Source of the DNA: Arthrobacter zhangbolii
GTDB taxonomy: Bacteria; Actinomycetota; Actinomycetes; Actinomycetales; Micrococcaceae
NCBI RefSeq assembly: GCF_022869865.1
Contig: NZ_CP094984.1
Span: 2,976,001 to 3,040,000 of the forward strand
Direction: 5' to 3'
DNA: 64,000 nt
Part shown: positions 16,357-25,493 of the stretch, piece after piece
Layout of the letters: the number at the start of each line of letters is the position of its first letter
Position numbering within the stretch: position 1 is the first letter of the stretch
Translations under genes and position numbers: made by a program
Notes under the pieces: generated by a model
Database searches by the model: none
Seen by the model: only the letters and a program-made list of their open reading frames with translations
What the model was told of the DNA's origin: nothing

Positions 16357-17678
16357 GCCAGGTCCTTTTCACTCGGTTCGCCCGCCAGGCCGGTACCTGC
16401 GCTGCCCTGGGGCACCCGGACTTCTCCGCGTGCGGCCTGCAGGGCAATGTCGGTGCGGTGCTGTGAGCCTTCCAGGCTGATCAGGTCCACACCGGCATAC
16501 GCACGGTCCCTGGCCTGGACCAGGTCCTCCCCCAGTCCGACGACGGCGAGTACCCGGCCGCCGGCGCTGCGGACCTTGTCCTTTTCCAACCGGGTGCCTG
16601 CGTGCAGCACATGCACACCGTCCAGGCGGCCGGCCTTCTTCAGCCCGCGGACCCTGTCACCGGTGCGGGGCGTGTCGGGATAATTTTCCGCCGCCACCAC
16701 TACGGCGACGGCAGGGCGCGGATCCCACTTCAGCTGTTCCATGGCATCCAGTTCGCCCTTCGCAGCGGCCATCAGCAGCCCGCCGAGCGGGGTTTTGAGC
16801 CGTGCCAGCACTGCCTGCGTCTCGGGGTCACCGAACCGCGCGTTGAACTCGATAACGCGCATGCCCCGGGTAGTCAGTGCCAGTCCGCAGTACAGCACCC
16901 CAACAAACGGGGTGCCCCGCGAGGCCATTTCGTCGATGGTCGGCTGCGCTACGCGGCGGACAACGTCTTCCACCAGACCTGCCGGCGCCCAGTCCAGCGG
17001 CGAGTAGGCGCCCATGCCGCCCGTGTTGGGGCCGGCGTCGCCGTCGTAAATCCGTTTGAAGTCCTGGGCAGGGGCCAGCGGCACCGCATGACGGCCGTCC
17101 GAAATCACAAAGAGGGACACCTCCGGGCCGTCCAGGAACTCTTCGATAACCACACTGCCGCCTGCATCGAAGCAGGCCCGGGCATGATCCAGCGCCTGGT
17201 CCCGGTCATCGGTGACCACCACGCCTTTGCCTGCGGCCAGCCCGTCATCCTTGACCACGTACGGGGCTCCGAAGGTATCCAGGGCGTCAGCCGCTTCCTC
17301 CGGTGTTTTTGCCACGCGTGCCATGGCGGTGGGCACGTTGGCTGCGGCCATGACCTGTTTGGCGAATGCCTTGGAGGCCTCCAGCCGGGCGGCAGCCCTG
17401 GACGGGCCGAACACGGCAATGCCGGCCTCCCGCAGGGCGTCCGCCACGCCTGCGGCGAGCGGGGCTTCCGGACCGATCACCACCAGGTCGGACCCGAGCG
17501 AGGTGGCAAGTTCGGTCACCGCTTCCGGCGAGCCTGCATCGACGGGGTGCACGGGAACCAGCTCTGCAATCCCTGCGTTACCGGGGGCCGCGTGGACCTC
17601 CCGGACATAGGGATCGGCCAGGAGTGCTCGGACAAGGGCGTGTTCGCGGCCACCTGGGCCAACAACGAGTACCTTCAC
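16353..17678 (-). CDS. purD: Phosphoribosylamine-glycine ligase
   Basis: GAR synthetase of purine synthesis. The 441 residues include GPGGREHAL at the N-terminus, VKDDGLAAGKGVVV in the ATP-grasp domain, NTGGMGAYSP and EFNARFGDPETQ near the metal site. The start is GTG with no Shine-Dalgarno; TACCCT at 17687-17692 (minus strand) lies 8 nt upstream, so a leaderless start is plausible. purC follows with a 4-nt overlap. Confidence 0.97.
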   Translation of the reverse strand: MKVLVVGPGGREHALVRALLADPYVREVHAAPGNAGIAELVPVHPVDAGSPEAVTELATSLGSDLVVIGPEAPLAAGVADALREAGIAVFGPSRAAARLEASKAFAKQVMAAANVPTAMARVAKTPEEAADALDTFGAPYVVKDDGLAAGKGVVVTDDRDQALDHARACFDAGGSVVIEEFLDGPEVSLFVISDGRHAVPLAPAQDFKRIYDGDAGPNTGGMGAYSPLDWAPAGLVEDVVRRVAQPTIDEMASRGTPFVGVLYCGLALTTRGMRVIEFNARFGDPETQAVLARLKTPLGGLLMAAAKGELDAMEQLKWDPRPAVAVVVAAENYPDTPRTGDRVRGLKKAGRLDGVHVLHAGTRLEKDKVRSAGGRVLAVVGLGEDLVQARDRAYAGVDLISLEGSQHRTDIALQAARGEVRVPQGSAGTGLAGEPSEKDLA

Positions 17679-17726
17679 AGTAGTTCAGGGTACTTGCTGG
17701 CCGGGAGGGCCTGAAAGCATCACCGC

Positions 17727-17957
17727 TTACATGACGCGGTGGCGCGGGACCGGCGCGGCTACCTGGGCCATGCCCGGTTCCGGAGAAGGCGTGCCGTATT
17801 CACAGGTGTTTTGGGCCGAACAGTACCCGCACGGCAGCACAGCATTGCAGGTAACCGGCCGGTAGCCCGATAGTGGAACTGCGGACGCCGGGCCAGGCAG
17901 CAGGGCGCCGCAGGCCAGCGGGGGGCGGCAGATCGACGGCGGTGCCGGGGCCGCCAT
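17727..17957 (-). CDS. Possible small Cys-containing protein upstream of purD
   Basis: Uncertain. It is the only content I see in the 324-bp gap between purD and the asparaginase gene, apart from the latter's promoter. The frame would encode 76 residues with the Cys cluster TCNAVLPCGYCSAQNTCEYG (CxxC and two more Cys) and Pro/Ala-rich ends. Third codon positions are GC-rich, as in real genes here. A GGGGGA lies about 11 nt before the ATG. I do not recognise a family; it could be a random frame in GC-rich DNA. Confidence 0.3.
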   Translation of the reverse strand: MAAPAPPSICRPPLACGALLPGPASAVPLSGYRPVTCNAVLPCGYCSAQNTCEYGTPSPEPGMAQVAAPVPRHRVM

Positions 17958-17989
17958 CGCCGGTTCGTCCCCCGCGGTCCGCCGCCCTT

Positions 17990-17995
17990 TAGACT
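17990..17995 (+). promoter_or_regulatory. Leaderless -10 box for the asparaginase gene
   Basis: TAGACT, 7 nt before the ATG at 18003. Confidence 0.5.
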
Positions 17996-18002
17996 GAATG
18001 AC

Positions 18003-19007
18003 ATGCCCGCAACTTTTACCGCATCCGATGCCGTTGAACTGGCCGTGCTCGAACGCAACGGCTTCATAGAATCCCGCCACATCGGCTCTGCCGTTGTGAT
18101 GGCCGCAGACGGCACCGTGGTTACGGAACTCGGCGACATCACCGCGCCCATCTTCCCGCGCTCCACCCTCAAGCCGTTCCAGGCGGTTGCCGCCATGCAG
18201 TCAGGGGTGCCGCTGCGCGGCCCGCAGGTGGCACTGGCCGCCGCGAGCCATGTCGGTTCGCGCGAGCACATGGACGTGGTGCGGGGCATGCTCTCCGCCG
18301 CGGGTGTCACCGAGGGGCACCTGCAGTGCCCGGAAGACTGGCCGCAGGACACCGAGGCGCGCAACGAACTGATCCGTGAGGGCAAGGGCCCGCAGCGGGT
18401 GGCCTTCAACTGTTCAGGCAAGCACGCCGCGTTCCTTTGGGCCTGCACCGAAAACAACTGGGATCATGCCACCTATCTGGACCCGGAGCACCCGCTGCAG
18501 CGCCGGATAGCCGAGGTGATCGAGGAATTCACCGGCGAAAGCATCCAGCACTGGGCCGTGGACGGCTGCGGCGCCCCACTGGCGGCGGTGTCGCTCACCG
18601 GACTGGCACGCGGTATCGGCCGGCTCGCCAAGGCGCCCTCGGGAAAGCACGGCAACGCCCGCGCGGCGACCGTGGCCACCGCCATGCTTGACTACCCGTG
18701 GGCCGTCCACGGCCACGGCCGGGAGAACTCCGTTGTGATGGAAGATCTCGGGATCATTGCCAAGAACGGAGCCGAAGGAGTCCTGGTGCTGGGCACCGGG
18801 ACAGGCGCGTCCGTGGCACTGAAGATCCTGGACGGCAACACCCGGGCCGCGTCGCTGGTGGGTCTGACCCTGCTGGCAGCCAGCGGTGCCGTGGACCCGC
18901 TGGCAGTAGAGAAGGTGCTGGACAAAATCGTCCAGCCTGTCCTGGGCGGCGGACAGCCCGTAGGGAGCCTGCGGCTGGGCGCGCCGGTCACGGCGCTGCT
19001 GGGTTAA
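18003..19007 (+). CDS. L-asparaginase, PF06089 (class 3) type
   Basis: 334-residue hydrolase of the family typified by Rhizobium etli ReAV, unrelated to E. coli AnsA/AnsB. Family residues are present: Ser54-x-x-Lys57 in RSTLKPFQA, and the zinc-site set Cys137/Lys140 in NCSGKHAAF and Cys189 in DGCGAP. RPxxS-like and HGxG motifs (HGHGRENS) follow. Activity toward asparagine is known for few members, so the substrate here is inferred. It is probably leaderless, and is followed 4 nt later by an SCP2-like gene. Confidence 0.88.
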   Translation: MPATFTASDAVELAVLERNGFIESRHIGSAVVMAADGTVVTELGDITAPIFPRSTLKPFQAVAAMQSGVPLRGPQVALAAASHVGSREHMDVVRGMLSAAGVTEGHLQCPEDWPQDTEARNELIREGKGPQRVAFNCSGKHAAFLWACTENNWDHATYLDPEHPLQRRIAEVIEEFTGESIQHWAVDGCGAPLAAVSLTGLARGIGRLAKAPSGKHGNARAATVATAMLDYPWAVHGHGRENSVVMEDLGIIAKNGAEGVLVLGTGTGASVALKILDGNTRAASLVGLTLLAASGAVDPLAVEKVLDKIVQPVLGGGQPVGSLRLGAPVTALLG

Positions 19008-19011
19008 CCGG

Positions 19012-19374
19012 ATGGCCCGGCGCCGGATTTCCGCAGCGGATGGACGCGCGGCCCTCCAGGCCGTGGCAGCGGGCGGGGCGGACCGCGCCACCACCGCAAC
19101 GGCCGTACGGTACACACTCGAGGAGCTCGCCGAACGGGCCCCGGGCAACAGCGTGGAGGTCCGTGTCCCGCCCTTCGGCGTCACCCAGTGCGTGGCCGGG
19201 CCGCGGCACACCCGCGGCACACCGCCGAACGTGATCGAGACCGACGGCGCCACCTGGCTTGAGCTGATCTCGGGGCGGCAATCCTGGTCGGAGGCCGTGC
19301 AGTCGGGAAAGGTGGCCGCCTCAGGTCTGCGTGCCGATTTATCCGAGGTGCTTCCGCTGTTTCCCGGCCGGTAG
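19012..19374 (+). CDS. SCP2-like (sterol carrier family) protein
   Basis: 120-residue actinobacterial protein related to the SCP2/MDMPI C-terminal fold. Recognisable segments are [24 protein letters not shown], the TPPNVIETD turn and the C-terminal [25 protein letters not shown], which is typical of the lipid-binding fold. It commonly sits next to purF in Micrococcales. Biological role unknown; no membrane segment. It lies 4 nt after the asparaginase gene, and its stop codon doubles as part of the next gene's -10 box. Confidence 0.82.
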   Translation: MARRRISAADGRAALQAVAAGGADRATTATAVRYTLEELAERAPGNSVEVRVPPFGVTQCVAGPRHTRGTPPNVIETDGATWLELISGRQSWSEAVQSGKVAASGLRADLSEVLPLFPGR

Positions 19375-19377
19375 AAT
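19372..19377 (+). promoter_or_regulatory. Leaderless -10 box overlapping a stop codon
   Basis: TAGAAT lies 6 nt before the ATG at 19384. Its TAG is also the stop codon of the SCP2-like gene. Confidence 0.45.
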
Positions 19378-19383
19378 CTACCT

Positions 19384-19728
19384 ATGGTTTCCGAGCAGCA
19401 CAGCCCCGAGCGCCGCGAGATTACAGTCCGCCGCGCCCCCCGCTTCGTCCCGTTCCTGGCATTGGGCGTGATCGCCGGGTTTATCGCTGCACTCTTCGTT
19501 GCCTACGGCGGCGCCGAGGATCCGAACTTCACGCGCGAGGCAACGCTCGGTTTCTTCACCATGATGTTCGCTATGCCGGGGCTGGTCCTCGGGGCGCTGA
19601 CAGCACTGACCCTGGACTGGGTGAGCGTCCGCAAGTCCCGCCGGGCAACCGTGGAAAGCATGGATGCCGACGCCCCCGAAGCCTCCGCACCGCAGGAATC
19701 CGCGGCCTCGGAAAAGCCTCTGCCGTAA
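19384..19728 (+). CDS. Small two-helix membrane protein
   Basis: 114 residues, function unknown. A basic N-terminus (RREITVRRAPR) precedes two hydrophobic helices (about 21-42 and 55-78) with a short GGAEDPNFTREAT loop between them, then an acidic Ala/Glu/Pro C-terminal tail. It is conserved next to purF in Arthrobacter-like genomes as far as I can recall. The loop is probably extracellular by the positive-inside rule. Confidence 0.8.
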   Translation: MVSEQHSPERREITVRRAPRFVPFLALGVIAGFIAALFVAYGGAEDPNFTREATLGFFTMMFAMPGLVLGALTALTLDWVSVRKSRRATVESMDADAPEASAPQESAASEKPLP

Positions 19729-19778
19729 CGGTTGCGCACACAGGCGGCCCGGCTCACAACGCGTGAGAGAATGCTTGC

Positions 19779-21347
19779 ATGGCACGCGGAGACGGACAGC
19801 TTTCCCATGATCTATTGCCCGGCGAAAAAGGCCCACAGGACGCCTGTGGAGTCTTTGGAGTCTGGGCCCCCGGCGAAGAGGTAGCGAAGCTTACCTACTA
19901 CGGGTTGTACGCCCTGCAGCACCGGGGGCAGGAATCGGCGGGCATCGCCACCAGCGACGGCAGCCGCATCAGCGTCTATAAGGACATGGGCCTGGTATCC
20001 CAGGTTTTTGACGAGACAACACTGAACACCCTACAGGGGCACATCGCGGTGGGCCACTGCAGGTACTCCACCACCGGGGCATCCCACTGGGCGAATGCGC
20101 AGCCGACCCTCGGCGCCACGGCCAGCGGCACGGTGGCACTGGCCCACAACGGCAACCTGACCAACTCAGCGGAACTGTATGAACTGATCCTCGAACGGGA
20201 GGGCCGCCCCCGCAGCGGCGAAATTGCCCAGGGCAACACTTCCGACACGGCCCTGGTCACCGCACTGCTCAACGGCAGCGACGGACGCTCCCTCGAAGAC
20301 ACGGCCATGGACCTGCTGCCCAAGCTGCGCGGCGCATTCTCGTTTGTCTTTATGGACGAGGGCACCCTCTACGCCGCGCGGGACACCTACGGTGTCCGCC
20401 CGTTGGTCCTCGGCCGGCTGGAACGCGGCTGGGTGGTGGCCTCCGAGGGGTCCGCACTGGCCACCGTGGGCGCCAGCTTCATCCGCGAAATCAAGCCCGG
20501 TGAATTCATCGCCATTGATGAAAACGGTGTCCGCAGCCGAACCTTCGGGGAGCCGACCCCGGCCGGCTGTGTCTTCGAGTACGTCTACCTGGCCCGCCCC
20601 GACGCCACCATTGCGGGCCGTTCGGTCTACGAATCCCGGGTGGAGATGGGCCGTCAGCTGGCCCGTGAAAACTCGGTCGAAGCAGATATCGTGATTCCCG
20701 TCCCCGAGTCCGGCACCCCGGCTGCAGTGGGATACGCCGAGGAATCAGGCATTCCGTTCGCCCACGGGTTCGTGAAGAACTCCTATGTTGGCCGCACCTT
20801 CATCCAGCCCAGCCAGACCCTGCGCCAGCTGGGCATCAAGCTGAAACTAAACGCTTTGGAATCGGTGATCCGCGGCAAGCGGGTGGTCGTTGTTGATGAC
20901 TCGATTGTCCGCGGCAACACCCAGCGGGCCATCGTAAGGATGCTGCACGAGGCCGGCGCCGTTGAGGTTCATGTAAAGATTTCCTCCCCCCCGGTGAAAT
21001 GGCCCTGCTTCTACGGCATCGACTTCGCCTCCCGCGCCGAGCTCATTGCCAACGGTGCTGCGGTCGAGGAAATCTGCGCGTCCATCGGCGCCGACAGCCT
21101 GGCCTACATCTCCGAAGACGGCATGATCGATGCCACCATGCAGCCCCGCGAGCGGCTGTGCACTGCCTGCTTCACCGGCGTGTATCCGATTGAGCTGCCC
21201 TCAGCGGACCGGCTCGGCAAGAATCTGCTGGAAACCCAGGGTACGGCCAATCCCGCCGAGAACAGCGGCTCCAACGGCTGCGATCCCGGCCCGGACAGCG
21301 AATTCGAGAACCTGCTTAACGATTCCGACAAGAAAGAGGCCGTATGA
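19779..21347 (+). CDS. purF: Amidophosphoribosyltransferase
   Basis: Commits PRPP to purine synthesis by transferring the glutamine amide. The 522 residues begin with a 22-residue propeptide ending before Cys23 (DACGVFGVWAPG), the N-terminal nucleophile of the glutaminase domain. The PRPP-binding loop is VVVVDDSIVRGNTQRAIV. Cysteines in WPCFYGID and LCTACFTGVYP fit the Fe-S cluster ligands of the Bacillus-type enzyme. The start is preceded by GAGAAT with a 6-nt gap. purM overlaps the 3' end by 4 nt. Confidence 0.97.
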   Translation: MARGDGQLSHDLLPGEKGPQDACGVFGVWAPGEEVAKLTYYGLYALQHRGQESAGIATSDGSRISVYKDMGLVSQVFDETTLNTLQGHIAVGHCRYSTTGASHWANAQPTLGATASGTVALAHNGNLTNSAELYELILEREGRPRSGEIAQGNTSDTALVTALLNGSDGRSLEDTAMDLLPKLRGAFSFVFMDEGTLYAARDTYGVRPLVLGRLERGWVVASEGSALATVGASFIREIKPGEFIAIDENGVRSRTFGEPTPAGCVFEYVYLARPDATIAGRSVYESRVEMGRQLARENSVEADIVIPVPESGTPAAVGYAEESGIPFAHGFVKNSYVGRTFIQPSQTLRQLGIKLKLNALESVIRGKRVVVVDDSIVRGNTQRAIVRMLHEAGAVEVHVKISSPPVKWPCFYGIDFASRAELIANGAAVEEICASIGADSLAYISEDGMIDATMQPRERLCTACFTGVYPIELPSADRLGKNLLETQGTANPAENSGSNGCDPGPDSEFENLLNDSDKKEAV

Positions 21348-22462
21348 GCGCCCCTGATACCTCCATCACCTACGCCTCCGCAGGGGTGGACGTCGAAGCC
21401 GGAGACAAAGCCGTGGAACTGATGAAGGCCGCGGTGAAGGCCACGCACAATTCCTCGGTCCTGGGCGGCGTGGGAGGATTCGCGGGCCTGTATGACGTCT
21501 CCCGCCTCCTGACCTACAAGAAGCCCCTGCTCGCTACCTCCACTGACGGCGTGGGTACCAAGGTCGCCATTGCGCAGGCCCTGGACATCCATGACACCAT
21601 CGGCTTCGACCTGGTGGGGATGGTTGTCGATGACATTGTTGTGGTGGGCGCCGAGCCGCTGTTCATGACCGACTACATTGCCTGTGGCAAGGTGGTGCCG
21701 GAACGGATTGCCGGCATTGTCAGCGGCATTGCGGCTGCCTGCAAGGTTGCCGGTACGGCACTGGTGGGCGGTGAAACCGCTGAGCACCCAGGCCTTCTCG
21801 GTGAGCACGAGTACGACGTCGCGGGCGCAGCCACCGGCGTTGTGGAAGCCGACAACCTCCTCGGCCCGGAGCGTGTACGCCGCGGCGACGTGGTGATTGG
21901 TATGGCAGCCTCCGGCATCCATTCAAACGGTTACTCCCTGGTCCGCCGCGTGATCCACCACGCGGGCTGGCAGCTGGAACGGCAGGTCCCCGACTTCGGC
22001 CGCACCCTCGGCGAAGAACTGCTCGAACCGACCCGCGTCTACGCAGCCGACTGCCTTGACCTGGCCCGCCATGAGCCGGCCGGCGTGCATGGCTTCAGCC
22101 ACGTCACCGGCGGCGGACTCGCGGCCAATCTGGCACGTGTCCTGCCCAAGGGCCTGCAGGCCACAGTGGACCGTTCCACCTGGGAGCTGCCTCCCGTCTT
22201 CAAGCTGGTCGCCGAACTGGGGAACGTGCCCAGGCCGGATCTGGAACGCACCCTGAACCTGGGTGTCGGCATGGTAGCCATTGTCGACGCCGCGGGATCG
22301 GACGCGGCGCTGCGGCAACTCGCTTCCCGCGGTGTCCCGGCATGGGTGATGGGCACAATCGGTGACGCCGAGGAAACTCCGGCAGGCTCGGACCCTGATT
22401 TTGTGCAGGGCGCCAAGGGTGTTGACGGCGGCTCAGTGCGGCTGGTTGGCGACTACGCCTGA
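21344..22462 (+). CDS. purM: AIR synthase
   Basis: Phosphoribosylformylglycinamidine cyclo-ligase, 372 residues. Family segments are ITYASAGVDVEAGDKAVELM at the N-terminus, ATSTDGVGTKVAIAQ, GFDLVGMVVDDIVVVGAEP with the metal/ATP site, and GMAASGIHSNGYSLVR. It starts within the purF stop (ATGA), so purF-purM are co-translated. Two hairpins follow. Confidence 0.97.
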   Translation: MSAPDTSITYASAGVDVEAGDKAVELMKAAVKATHNSSVLGGVGGFAGLYDVSRLLTYKKPLLATSTDGVGTKVAIAQALDIHDTIGFDLVGMVVDDIVVVGAEPLFMTDYIACGKVVPERIAGIVSGIAAACKVAGTALVGGETAEHPGLLGEHEYDVAGAATGVVEADNLLGPERVRRGDVVIGMAASGIHSNGYSLVRRVIHHAGWQLERQVPDFGRTLGEELLEPTRVYAADCLDLARHEPAGVHGFSHVTGGGLAANLARVLPKGLQATVDRSTWELPPVFKLVAELGNVPRPDLERTLNLGVGMVAIVDAAGSDAALRQLASRGVPAWVMGTIGDAEETPAGSDPDFVQGAKGVDGGSVRLVGDYA

Positions 22463-22472
22463 GAACGGCAAA

Positions 22473-22505
22473 GGCCCCGGACCGGTGAAACCTGGTCCGG
22501 GGCCC
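22473..22505 (+). terminator. Hairpin after purM
   Basis: GGCCCCGGACCGG pairs imperfectly with CCTGGTCCGGGGCC. No T-tract follows, so termination is uncertain. Confidence 0.5.
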
Positions 22506-22542
22506 TGGACCCGTAGCGGGTCCGGAGAACCGGTGTTAACGA

Positions 22543-22579
22543 CATTCAGCGGATCCACCCGAAGGTGATCCGCTGAATG
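22543..22579. repeat. 13-bp perfect inverted repeat between purM and DUF3073
   Basis: CATTCAGCGGATC and its exact complement are separated by 11 bp. It lies 31 bp past the DUF3073 stop on the other strand and could terminate either gene, but neither side has a T-tract. Confidence 0.5.
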
Positions 22580-22610
22580 CGTGGCAATCGGCCAACGTTT
22601 GAGGCTGCCG

Positions 22611-22844
22611 CTAGCTTATGCGGCGGTCACCCTCATCATCGTCTTCGTCGCCAAATTGATCCGCGTACTTATCCTCATACGCCGAGTAGTCCGGCTCAGC
22701 CGGTTCCTCAGGGTATCGGCTCGATGGACGACTCGTGGGTCCTGAGAGCTCACGCTGGAGCGCCGAGTAGTCCGTGGCAGGGGTGAAGTACTTCATTTCC
22801 CGTGCCTGCTTGGTTGCTTTTGCCTTTTGACGGCCGCGCCCCAT
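22611..22844 (-). CDS. DUF3073 protein
   Basis: 77-residue actinobacterial protein starting MGRGRQKAKATKQAREMKYF, the DUF3073 signature, then TDYSALQREL and an acidic C-terminal tail (EDKYADQFGDEDDDEGD). The basic start and acidic end suggest nucleic-acid or protein contacts, but function is unknown. The start is fixed by the family motif; the frame is open for 43 more codons upstream. Confidence 0.9.
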   Translation of the reverse strand: MGRGRQKAKATKQAREMKYFTPATDYSALQRELSGPTSRPSSRYPEEPAEPDYSAYEDKYADQFGDEDDDEGDRRIS

Positions 22845-23120
22845 GGCGTGACCCCCTTTTTGCGTCGATCCGGAGGTGGGTCGTTCGGGCAGATGAACGA
22901 GGCCTCGGAATATTTGGTCAATTTGTCGTAAGTACAGGTTACATGTTTTCCCGCCGCCTTGTGCCCCCGGCACCCCGACAGGAGCTATTGCCTAACCACT
23001 TAGTACAGCTCCCCGACACCCCGTTTCCTGCGCCTGCCCCCGGATATTGGCTAAAGTCAGGGGGAGAGACAGTTTTGGGGCGCTTCGCGGCGCCACCTAT
23101 AGGGAGGACAGGCGTTCACC

Positions 23121-25382
23121 ATGAGCGATCAGAAAAATACACCGGGAGCGGACTCACCGCCACCGGAGGAGGCCGGTTCGTCATCGGCCTTCCCAGATCT
23201 GAGCGCCCGGTCGGACTCCCCCGCTTGGCTCTCCGCTGACGGAAGCCACGACACCGGCCTATGGGAGCGCAGCTTCGAGAACCCGGACAACGCACCGGAG
23301 GAGGAGTCCGCCGGCAACGGCACAGCCAATGACGGCAGTTCCCCCGCCGCGGCTCCGGCCGACAGTGCTCCTGGCACTGGCCCGGCAGGCGAGGATGCAG
23401 ACTCCGCGCGGGAACCGGACATCACCCCGGCCGACGACGTAGTGCTTCCAGACGACGTTGTGCTTCCACCGGAACCGGTGGTCGTGGCGCCCGAGGAACT
23501 GACGCTTGAAGAACCCGCCCTGGCCGATCCGGCCCTGAGCAGTGATGCAGTTGAGGCCGCCTCGCTGGAGGAAGTTGTCTCTGAAGCGGCCGCTGTGGAA
23601 GCGAATGCGGCGGAAGCGGGCAGGCTTTCCGGACTTGAGCCCGCCCCTGCCGGCGCGGAGATCCAGGTCGGCAAGGACGCCGTCGAGGACGCAGCAGAAC
23701 CTCCGGCCGTTGACGAAGCAGCCACAGATAGCGACGGCGCTGGTGATGGCGATAGCGACGACGGCGACCGCGACAGCGAGGGCGGCGACCGCGACAGCGA
23801 GGGCGGCGACGACGACGGTGACGGCGACGGCGACGACGCAACCGTGGATGCCGGCGATCCCGCGACCGCCGGGACAGCTATTCCTGCACCGGCACCTGCC
23901 GACAACACTGCCGGTTCGGACACTGAGCAGGGTTCACAACAGGACGCCGAGCAGGCGGAACAGGCGGAGCAGGACACACCGGCGGCCAGCGCCGCCCCGA
24001 ACATGGAGGGCGCCGGCGCCACGCCGGCACCTGCTGAGGATGCGGAAGCATCTCCTGAGGACACGGCAGAAGCCGTTGAGGCTGATGCCGCAGCAGAAAC
24101 CGATGTCGCTCAGAAAGCAGAAACTCCTGTCGACGCGAATGCCGAAGCGCCTGTCGATATGGATGCCGAAACGACGGAGCCGGAAGCTGCGGCGGACGGC
24201 GCAGCAGCAGCAGAGGAAGCTCCGGCGGACGGCCTTGCAGAAGCCGCGGCAGATACCGAGGCAGCGGAGGCCGGGTCAGCCGACGGGGTAATCGAGGACG
24301 AGGTAACCGCGGACGGGGTTGCCCCTGATGCCGAGGCAGGAACCGGGGCCGTTGCGGAGGCAGAACGCCCCGCCGGGACAGACGCCGAGGCAACTGAGGA
24401 AGATCCTCAGGCTGAGACCTCCGCTGAGACAGACCCCGCTGTCGATGGTGAAGCTGCCGCTGACGGCGAAGGAACAGACGACGCAACTGCCGGCGCGGTT
24501 GCCGAACCGGAAGCCGGCGAACCCGATACTGAAAGAGAAGCCGGTGAACCCGGCACGGAGAAGGAAACCGGCGAAACCCCTGCCGACGTCCCCGATGGCA
24601 GCCGCGAGGATCACCCCCTGCACGGAATCGCGGCCGCAGCACCCGCAACCGGCGCCCTGCCCGAATCTTCCGCGACGTCCGCCGCGGATGCAGCGGGCGC
24701 CGAGGGCACCAGTGCCGGCTCCGCAGATGCTGCGCTTCCGGCAACGGGTGCCGTACCGGCCGCTGACACGCGCCGCTCCCGCCGCCTTGCCGAAAGCCAG
24801 GCTGCGGGCGCCTCAGCCGCCCGGCAGAATCCTGCCGGAACAGCTGCGGGTACGCCGGGCTCAGGAACTGCAGCCGCCGGGCCTTCCGCAGCGGGCGCAG
24901 CAGCCAAACAGGGCGGCTCGACCGGTCGCAACACCCGCCTCGCCGTGATCATCGGCGGGATCGTGCTGGCCGCCGTCGTCGCTATCCTGCTATTTGTCTT
25001 CGTGTTCAATGACAAGGGTGAAGGCGTGATTGAGGAGAACGTCAACCCGGTGGACCTCGAAACCGGCGCCTGTCTTCAGGACTGGGAAGATGTGAACTCC
25101 CGGGCCGACGTCGTGAGCTGTGAGACCCCGCACGACGCCCAGCTGGTAGCCACGGACAGTTTCCCCGACGGGGATGCCTTCCCCGGCACAGCCGCCCTCG
25201 AAGAGCGCGTCAATGAAGTCTGCGACGCCGTGGACTTCGCGGATGCCGCAGCTGAATACCCGGACCTGAAGCTGACCAAGTCCATCCCTACAGAGCAGAC
25301 CTGGTCCAACGGTGACCGGCGGCTGGACTGCTTCGTCTTTGCACCCGAAGGCCAGGAGATCACCGGGTCCCTGCTGCGCTAA
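23121..25382 (+). CDS. Septum-formation-family protein with a giant acidic N-terminus
   Basis: 753 residues. About 1-590 is low-complexity Ala/Glu/Asp/Gly/Pro sequence with strong negative charge, including the tandem heptad GDRDSEG (two copies) and the run DDDGDGDGDD. A basic patch (RRSRRLAES, near 552) and a linker precede one membrane helix near 607-630. The extracytoplasmic C-terminal domain (about 640-753) matches the actinobacterial Septum_form family and keeps four Cys (GACLQDW, VVSCETP, NEVCDAV, RRLDCFVF), likely two disulfides. Function in septation is by family name only. GAGGAC lies about 13 nt before the ATG. The acidic half is far longer than I would expect for the family. Confidence 0.82.
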   Translation: MSDQKNTPGADSPPPEEAGSSSAFPDLSARSDSPAWLSADGSHDTGLWERSFENPDNAPEEESAGNGTANDGSSPAAAPADSAPGTGPAGEDADSAREPDITPADDVVLPDDVVLPPEPVVVAPEELTLEEPALADPALSSDAVEAASLEEVVSEAAAVEANAAEAGRLSGLEPAPAGAEIQVGKDAVEDAAEPPAVDEAATDSDGAGDGDSDDGDRDSEGGDRDSEGGDDDGDGDGDDATVDAGDPATAGTAIPAPAPADNTAGSDTEQGSQQDAEQAEQAEQDTPAASAAPNMEGAGATPAPAEDAEASPEDTAEAVEADAAAETDVAQKAETPVDANAEAPVDMDAETTEPEAAADGAAAAEEAPADGLAEAAADTEAAEAGSADGVIEDEVTADGVAPDAEAGTGAVAEAERPAGTDAEATEEDPQAETSAETDPAVDGEAAADGEGTDDATAGAVAEPEAGEPDTEREAGEPGTEKETGETPADVPDGSREDHPLHGIAAAAPATGALPESSATSAADAAGAEGTSAGSADAALPATGAVPAADTRRSRRLAESQAAGASAARQNPAGTAAGTPGSGTAAAGPSAAGAAAKQGGSTGRNTRLAVIIGGIVLAAVVAILLFVFVFNDKGEGVIEENVNPVDLETGACLQDWEDVNSRADVVSCETPHDAQLVATDSFPDGDAFPGTAALEERVNEVCDAVDFADAAAEYPDLKLTKSIPTEQTWSNGDRRLDCFVFAPEGQEITGSLLR
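23763..23804 (+). repeat. Two tandem 21-bp repeats in the septum-protein gene
   Basis: Two exact copies of a 21-bp unit beginning GGCGACCGCGACAGCGAG and ending GGC, each encoding GDRDSEG. Slippage here would change the length of the acidic region by multiples of 7 residues. Confidence 0.85.
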
Positions 25383-25412
25383 CCTGTCGGAGCAGCGTCA
25401 GAGAACCACAGC

Positions 25413-25460
25413 AAAAAGGGCTGCACAGCGGGAGTACCCGCCGTGCAGCCCTTCGTCTTT
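25413..25460. terminator. Bidirectional terminator between septum gene and clpB
   Basis: GGGCTGCACAGCGGG pairs with CCCGCCGTGCAGCCC (one mismatch). It is flanked by AAAAA on one side and TTCGTCTTTT on the other, so it serves both strands. Confidence 0.85.
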
Positions 25461-25493
25461 TATAAGGTCGTTCCCTGCCGGACCGGCGTGCCG

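Noticed and set aside
23763-23804. Tandem repeats as a CRISPR-like array
   Set aside because: Only two contiguous units without spacers, in frame within a coding gene.
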